Shown here in pieces: positions 1-3,961 of a DNA stretch of 5,843 nt (position 1 is the first letter of the stretch; each line of letters starts with the position of its first letter). Made by a program: the position numbers and the translations under genes. The notes under the pieces are model-generated. The model ran no database searches, was not told the origin of the DNA, and was given only the letters and a program-made list of their open reading frames with translations. Source of the stretch: an uncultured Planctomycetaceae bacterium (lineage in GTDB: Bacteria; Planctomycetota; Planctomycetia; Pirellulales; UBA1268); the NCBI GenBank assembly GCA_903885855.1, contig CAISKG010000131.1, forward strand, positions 1 to 5,843, read 5' to 3'.

Positions 1-1506
1 GCCCGGCGCCTGCGCGAGGCCGGCGAGCACCTTCCGCCCGGCCGCGATCCGCGTCGCCTCCGCGCGGGCCGCCGCGATGCGCGGGGCGATCGCGTCAGCG
101 ACGGGCGCGTCGCCGCCCCCCTCCGGCGGCCGCGACACGGGGTAGGCGTCGGGCTCCCAGTTGACGAGCGTTCCCGCGCCGGCGGTGCGCCGGAAGAGCT
201 CGTCGGGGGTGATGAACGTCCCCAGCGCCGTGCTCCAGGCCCCGACGCGCCGCAGGTCGTCGAACCAGGGGCTCGCCAGGCCCGCGTGGTGCGCGAACGA
301 CACCACGGCGGTGTGGTCGTGGTCGAGGGCGTCGCCGATCCGGTCGGCGAGCCCGAGGATCACCGACGCGCGCCGGGCGTCGAGCGGCGGCCGGGCGATG
401 CCGTCGATCGTGGCCCCGCCGCTCCCCTCCCAACGGATCCGCCCCGTGCCGGGATCGGGGAGCGAGGTGCCGTCGAAGAGGTTCCAGATCGCCCCGGTGT
501 AGCCGAACTGCGCGAGCACCTGCGGGAGGATCGCCGACCAGCCGCCGCCGCACTGCGCGAAGGTGGCCGGCACGCGGCCGAGGGCCTTCCGCCAGGCGTG
601 CTGCCCCTGGAGGAACGACTCGCGGATCGTCTCCGGAAGGGACTGGTCGAGCGGGTCCTCGCGGTAGCGGCCCCCGGCCGGGGCGATCCGGCCCGCCTCG
701 CACGCCTCGCGGAGGCGTGCCGCCAGCGCCGCGTCGGTGGCGGCCAGGCGCTCCACGAGCTCGCCGGTCGAGACCAGCGCCGCGGCCGTGGCCACGTCGA
801 GCTCCGCGGCCAGCCGGCGCCCCAGCGTGGTTTCCGCCAGGAGGACGATGTCGACGAGCCACACGTCGACGGGGTAGTAGCGGGCGCGGGCCGCCTCGAG
901 GTGGCCGTAACATTCGCGGAGCGCCTCCGCCGCCTCCTTCCCGTCGCCGGCGCAGTAGGCCCGCGCCCCCTCCACGAAGCGGGCCTCGAATCCCTCCATG
1001 GCGGCGTCGGCCGAGGTGCCGGCGAACGCCCCCGTCCCCAGCCCGGTGCTCGATCGCATCCGCTTGGCGAGCAGCTCGGAGAGGAGCCACGCCAGCCCGA
1101 AGGCATGGAAGTCGGCGGCGGCCACGGGGCGGCCCCCGGGGGCATCGGCCGTCGTCGGGGGGGCGACGTCGTCGAGCCCGAGGGCCGACAGCGCCCCGCG
1201 CACGGTCGCGTCGCGGTCGCCGGCCCGCCGCACCCAGCGGCTGCCGGGGGTCGACGCCGGGTCGACGAGGCCGACGAGGCGATCGTCGCAGTGGGCTGTA
1301 ACGATCCCCAGGATCTCCACGTCATTCCCGGGAGGCGCCTCGACGCTCGCCCATGCCGGCATCCGGCCGGAGGCGGCGACGAGCCGGGGGTGCCACGCCG
1401 CGGTCCATGCCGCCAGGAGCTCGTCGGCCTCGGAATCCCCGAGCCAGGTCGGGAAGTCGTCGAGCGAATGGCAGGGGAAGAAGACGATGGTCCGGCGTGG
1501 CGTCAT
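1..1506 (-). CDS. Partial gene: putative GH38/GH57-like barrel protein, C-terminus off the window
   Basis: The frame is open from an ATG at 1506-1504 to the window edge, giving 502 residues with no stop, so the C-terminus is missing. The translation has balanced composition and plausible secondary structure, unlike the Arg-rich frames overlapping it. It starts with a beta strand, then C12-H13-S-L-D16-D17-F-P; there is no signal peptide or membrane helix, so I infer a cytoplasmic location. Other blocks are W38-H39-P40, A-H72-C-D-D75 at 71-75, Y210-Y211-P-V-D214, C319-G-G-G-W-S324 followed by L-P-Q-V-L and F-G-Y to 336, F344-D-G346, R358-W-E-G361 and F404-A-H-H-A-G409. The block at about 310-361 (variable strand, Gly-rich turn, LPQVL helix, Gly-Tyr, FDG, WEG) resembles GH38/GH57-type (beta/alpha)7 barrels, but I cannot place a catalytic Asp or Glu. 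A sugar-active enzyme is therefore only a guess; a hypothetical planctomycete family is the safe label. It is transcribed divergently from the pilus genes. No Shine-Dalgarno sequence precedes the ATG. Confidence 0.9.
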   Translation of the reverse strand, partial: MTPRRTIVFFPCHSLDDFPTWLGDSEADELLAAWTAAWHPRLVAASGRMPAWASVEAPPGNDVEILGIVTAHCDDRLVGLVDPASTPGSRWVRRAGDRDATVRGALSALGLDDVAPPTTADAPGGRPVAAADFHAFGLAWLLSELLAKRMRSSTGLGTGAFAGTSADAAMEGFEARFVEGARAYCAGDGKEAAEALRECYGHLEAARARYYPVDVWLVDIVLLAETTLGRRLAAELDVATAAALVSTGELVERLAATDAALAARLREACEAGRIAPAGGRYREDPLDQSLPETIRESFLQGQHAWRKALGRVPATFAQCGGGWSAILPQVLAQFGYTGAIWNLFDGTSLPDPGTGRIRWEGSGGATIDGIARPPLDARRASVILGLADRIGDALDHDHTAVVSFAHHAGLASPWFDDLRRVGAWSTALGTFITPDELFRRTAGAGTLVNWEPDAYPVSRPPEGGGDAPVADAIAPRIAAARAEATRIAAGRKVLAGLAQAPG

Positions 1507-1514
1507 GAAGCGAA

Positions 1515-1543
1515 AGTGTAACGGTGAGAATGACGATTTTCAG
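1515..1543 (-). promoter_or_regulatory. Candidate sigma70-type promoter for the leftward gene
   Basis: Read on the minus strand, CTGAAA (1543-1538) and TACACT (1520-1515) lie 17 bp apart, each matching four of six consensus positions for -35 and -10. Transcription would start around 1507-1509, almost at the ATG (1506-1504), so the mRNA would be leaderless or nearly so. This agrees with the absence of a Shine-Dalgarno sequence. The elements are imperfect, so this is a moderate call. Confidence 0.35.
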
Positions 1544-1547
1544 GATC

Positions 1548-1570
1548 GCATCGTGCGGGTCGCACGGTGC
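1548..1570. repeat. Inverted repeat between the divergent promoters, possible operator
   Basis: Two 10-base arms (1548-1557 and 1561-1570) are complementary except for one T-G position and surround a 3-base centre (GGT). The core is CGTGCG / CGCACG. It lies just upstream of the leftward -35 box and about 46 bp upstream of the rightward -35 box, where a dimeric regulator could act on both. No T-run follows on either strand, so it is not an intrinsic terminator. The repeat is directly visible; the operator role is inferred. Confidence 0.45.
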
Positions 1571-1587
1571 GCCACCGGGGGGAAAAA

Positions 1588-1613
1588 CGTGGCCCAGGGC
1601 GCGGCCGGCCACG
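1588..1613. repeat. Short inverted repeat abutting the pilus promoter
   Basis: Arms CGTGGCC (1588-1594) and GGCCACG (1607-1613) are perfectly complementary with a 12-base spacer. The right arm overlaps a GGCCGGCC palindrome (1603-1610) and ends two bases before the -35 box at 1616. In such GC-rich DNA, seven-base arms can arise by chance, so a regulatory role is only possible. Confidence 0.25.
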
Positions 1614-1615
1614 GT

Positions 1616-1645
1616 TTGACACCCCGCGGAGAGCGTTCGTAAAGT
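1616..1645 (+). promoter_or_regulatory. Sigma70-type promoter of the pilM-N / pilO-like operon
   Basis: A perfect -35 hexamer TTGACA (1616-1621) is followed after 18 bp by TAAAGT (1640-1645), which matches four of six -10 positions. This is the most AT-rich, consensus-like stretch in a very GC-rich neighbourhood. The predicted transcription start is near 1652, leaving a leader of roughly 60 bases before the ATG at 1712. It argues against the in-frame GTG at 1649, which would lie upstream of or at the transcript's 5' end. Confidence 0.6.
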
Positions 1646-1671
1646 GAAGTGGGTGGGACTCTTGCCGCGAA

Positions 1672-1697
1672 TCTCCCCCCTTCTCTCCCTCCACCTC
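1672..1697 (+). other. Pyrimidine-rich leader tract upstream of pilM-N
   Basis: Twenty-five of 26 bases are C or T; the exception is A at 1693. The tract sits in the predicted 5' untranslated leader, 14 bases before the ATG at 1712. No Shine-Dalgarno sequence is present in the leader. A pyrimidine tract can serve ribosomal protein S1 binding in mRNAs without a Shine-Dalgarno site, but that role here is inference. Confidence 0.3.
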
Positions 1698-1711
1698 GTT
1701 GGATACCGGCC

Positions 1712-3892
1712 ATGGCCCGCAGTCCGTACGTCTGGGGCATCGACATCGGCAAGTGCGCCCTCAAGGCGATCCGCTGCCGGGCGTCGGACGAGCCCACCAA
1801 GATCATCGCCGACGCATTCGACTACGTCGAATACCCGATGATCCTCTCCCAGCCGGAGGCCGATCCGACGGAGCTGGTCCACAACGCCCTGGTCGAGTTC
1901 GTGGGGCGCAACAAGCTCGACGGCGACCGCGTGGCGGTGTCGGTGCCGGGGTCGTCGGGACTGGCGAAGTTCATCAAGCTGCCGCCGATCGAGGCCAAGA
2001 AGATCCCCGACATCGTCCGCTACGAGGCCCGGCAGCAGATCCCCTTCCCGCTCGATCAGGTGGAATGGGATTGGCAGCGGCTCGTGGGGGGCATCGAGGA
2101 GGGGGGCTTCGTCCTCGACGCCGAGGTGGCGCTGTTCGCGATGAAGCGCGAGCAGGTGTTCAAGGCGCTCCAGCCCCTCAACGACGCCGGCATCGACGTC
2201 GACATCCTCCAGCTGGCCCCGATGGCGCTGGCGAACATGCTCATGTTCGACCAGCTGCCCGACCCCTCCACGATCGATCCGCTGGAGCCGCCGCCGTCGG
2301 TGGTGCTCGTGTCGATCGGCGTGGACGCCACCGACCTCGTGGTCACCAACGGCCTGCGCATCTGGCAGCGCAGCATGCCCATCGGCGGCAACAACTTCAC
2401 CAAGGCGCTCGTGCAGGGGCTCAAGCTCACGTTCGCCAAGGCGGAGCAGTTGAAGCGCAACGCCGCCCGCGCCGAGAACGCCAAGGACGTGTTCAACGCG
2501 ATGAAGCCGGTGTTCAACGAGTTCGCCTCGGAACTCCAGCGCTCGCTCAACTACTTCACCGGCGCCGACCGCTCGGCCCGGATCGGCAAGGTGCTCCTCC
2601 TCGGCAACGCCTCGAAGCTCAAGGGGCTGGCCGACTTCGTCTCCAAGCAGCTCAATCTCGAGGTCCACCGTCTCGACGGCTACCGTGGGCTCGAGGGCGG
2701 CGACGTCACCTCGGCCCCCACGTTCAAGGAGAATCGCCTCGCCTTCGGCACCGCCTACGGCCTGGCGCTGCAGGGGGTGCAGGAGGCGTCGATCAACACC
2801 AACCTCCTCCCCGGGGAGATCGTCCGCGAGCGGATCATCGAGGCCAAGAAGCCCTGGGCGGTGGGGGCCATGATCGGCCTCCTGGGGGCCTCGGCACTGA
2901 GTTTCCTGGGCACGTTCGTCGCCTGGACGACCTACTCCCCCGATCTCTACGCCGACGCCTTCCAGCGCGCCGACACGGCGAAGCGCAACTCCTCCTCCGC
3001 CGTCAGCTCCGTGGAGGAATCGCGGAAGAAGCAGGAGGACGCGATCTCCCAGCAGCAGTATCTGGTGCGTCTCGCCGACCGGCGCTTCCAATCGATCGAC
3101 ATGCTCCGCGCCGTCGAGGCCCTGCTGCCGCGTGACGACCCGCAGCGCGTGCCGGAGCATCCCGCCTACCGCAACCAGCTGCACATCGACGCCGTCGACA
3201 TGCAGTGGTATCCCGATCTCGCCACCTGGTTCGAGTCGGTGAAGCCGCAGTGGCTCGAGACCTTCCCCGCCGAGGAGGTCGACGAGGACGCCGAGCCCCC
3301 CGCCGCGCCGCCGGAGGGGGCCGAGGGCGCCGCGCCGCCGGCCGAGAAAAAGTGGACGGCCGCCGAGGATCCCGGGCCGAAGGGGCCGGGGTGGGTGGTG
3401 GAGCTGCGCGGCCACCACTTCCACAACGAGGACAAGCAGAAGCCCTCGGTGGGGCGGCAGTTCCTGCGCGAGACCCTCGCCGCGGGCCTCCTGGGCATCA
3501 CCGACGAGGTGGCGATCAACGCCGGCCCGCTCGCCGGCACCACCGTTCCCCCCGCCGATCTCGGGCTCAGCCATCCGGTGATCGTTTCCACCGACCAGAT
3601 CAGGATCCAGCGCATCCCCGGCCTCGTGCTCCCCGGCACCGCCCAGCCGGAGGCCGCCGGAGGCCCGGCGGTGGCGGGCGGCCCGGCGGGCGTGCGCGGC
3701 AGCCTGCCGCCGGGCGTGGGCGCCGATGGCTCCCCCGGCCCGGGCGGCATGATGCCCGGCGGCTTGAACGCCGCCGACGAGGGGGCGCCGCTGCGCCGCT
3801 ACGACTTCACCCTCCAGTTCGCATGGAAGCCGGTGGTTCCCGCCGAGCCGAAGCCGGCCGCCGACGAGGCCGGCGCTCCGGCCGGCAATTGA
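1712..3892 (+). CDS. pilM: Fused PilM-PilN type IV pilus inner-membrane platform protein
   Basis: This 726-residue protein joins two parts that are normally separate. Residues 1-358 are PilM: G9-I-D-I-G13 followed by A-L-K18 (first phosphate loop of the actin-like fold), an SHS2-type region at about 73-125 with S-V-P-G80, K-L-P-P92, E105-A and I110-P-F-P, a second phosphate loop S201-I-G-V-D-A-T-D208, and L297-G-N-A-S-K-L as the adenosine-side loop. Residues 361-370 (INTNLLPGEI) match the N-terminal PilN peptide that docks on PilM. Then come a basic stretch (to K380), one membrane helix at 382-405, a probable coiled coil at about 411-450, and a PilN-like alpha/beta periplasmic domain including W561-V-V-E-L-R-G, a helix at 580-594 and a last strand at 697-705. 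Inserts at 517-560 (acidic, Pro/Ala) and 641-690 (Gly/Pro/Ala) enlarge that domain well beyond ordinary PilN. The ATG at 1712 is preferred to the GTG at 1649 because the PilM homology begins right after it and the promoter lies just upstream. It should recruit the PilO-like product of the next gene. Confidence 0.92.
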   Translation: MARSPYVWGIDIGKCALKAIRCRASDEPTKIIADAFDYVEYPMILSQPEADPTELVHNALVEFVGRNKLDGDRVAVSVPGSSGLAKFIKLPPIEAKKIPDIVRYEARQQIPFPLDQVEWDWQRLVGGIEEGGFVLDAEVALFAMKREQVFKALQPLNDAGIDVDILQLAPMALANMLMFDQLPDPSTIDPLEPPPSVVLVSIGVDATDLVVTNGLRIWQRSMPIGGNNFTKALVQGLKLTFAKAEQLKRNAARAENAKDVFNAMKPVFNEFASELQRSLNYFTGADRSARIGKVLLLGNASKLKGLADFVSKQLNLEVHRLDGYRGLEGGDVTSAPTFKENRLAFGTAYGLALQGVQEASINTNLLPGEIVRERIIEAKKPWAVGAMIGLLGASALSFLGTFVAWTTYSPDLYADAFQRADTAKRNSSSAVSSVEESRKKQEDAISQQQYLVRLADRRFQSIDMLRAVEALLPRDDPQRVPEHPAYRNQLHIDAVDMQWYPDLATWFESVKPQWLETFPAEEVDEDAEPPAAPPEGAEGAAPPAEKKWTAAEDPGPKGPGWVVELRGHHFHNEDKQKPSVGRQFLRETLAAGLLGITDEVAINAGPLAGTTVPPADLGLSHPVIVSTDQIRIQRIPGLVLPGTAQPEAAGGPAVAGGPAGVRGSLPPGVGADGSPGPGGMMPGGLNAADEGAPLRRYDFTLQFAWKPVVPAEPKPAADEAGAPAGN
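2792..2821 (+). other. Internal PilN-type INLLP docking motif at the PilM-PilN junction
   Basis: Codons 361-370 encode INTNLLPGEI, followed by a charged stretch and a single membrane helix (codons 382-405, about 2855-2926). In stand-alone PilN this type of motif is at the extreme N-terminus and binds a groove of PilM. Here it follows the last PilM helix (NRLAFGTAYGLAL, 341-353) by only a few residues, marking the fusion point. There is no Met codon between the PilM end and the motif from which a separate PilN could start. Confidence 0.75.
3272..3391 (+). repeat. Acidic Pro/Ala/Glu low-complexity linker inside pilM-N
   Basis: Codons 521-560 encode a run dominated by E, D, P, A and G, between a helix ending near W514 and the strand starting at W561. 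It is a probable disordered insert in the periplasmic PilN-like domain, absent from typical PilN proteins of about 180-200 residues. Confidence 0.6.
3632..3781 (+). repeat. Gly/Pro/Ala low-complexity insert with GGMMPGG in pilM-N
   Basis: Codons 641-690 are dominated by G, P and A and end with GGMMPGGLN (678-686), the same Met-Pro-Gly style as the inserts of the next gene. The insert precedes the last predicted strand (Y697-F-T-L-Q-F-A-W) of the PilN-like domain, so it should be a surface loop. Confidence 0.6.
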
Positions 3893-3951
3893 CGCCCGCA
3901 TCCCCTCCCGTTCCCGCACACACCCGCACCGACACAGCACCAGCCCCGCAC

Positions 3952-3955
3952 GAGG
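3952..3955 (+). promoter_or_regulatory. Weak Shine-Dalgarno GAGG for the PilO-like gene
   Basis: GAGG lies six bases before the ATG at 3962, inside the 69-bp gap 3893-3961. The gap has no hairpin with a T-run and no convincing promoter, which supports co-transcription with the upstream gene. Confidence 0.5.
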
Positions 3956-3961
3956 CGCGCC

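Noticed and set aside
360..1325. A 321-codon minus-strand frame overlapping the leftward gene
   Set aside because: It is out of frame with the well-formed protein on the same strand, and its product is Arg/Ser/Pro-rich low complexity.
286..1521. A 411-codon plus-strand frame opposite the leftward gene
   Set aside because: It is an antisense shadow: the translation is dominated by Arg, Gly, Pro and Ala without domain-like pattern, while the minus-strand frame ending at position 1 gives a balanced protein.
1649..1711. GTG at 1649 as an upstream start for pilM-N
   Set aside because: The extra 21 residues are Pro-rich and not PilM-like, there is no Shine-Dalgarno sequence, and the codon lies at or before the predicted transcription start.
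3893..3961. A possible terminator or promoter between the two pilus genes
   Set aside because: The stretch is C-rich with no stable hairpin, T-run or -35/-10 pair; it looks like a simple intra-operon spacer.
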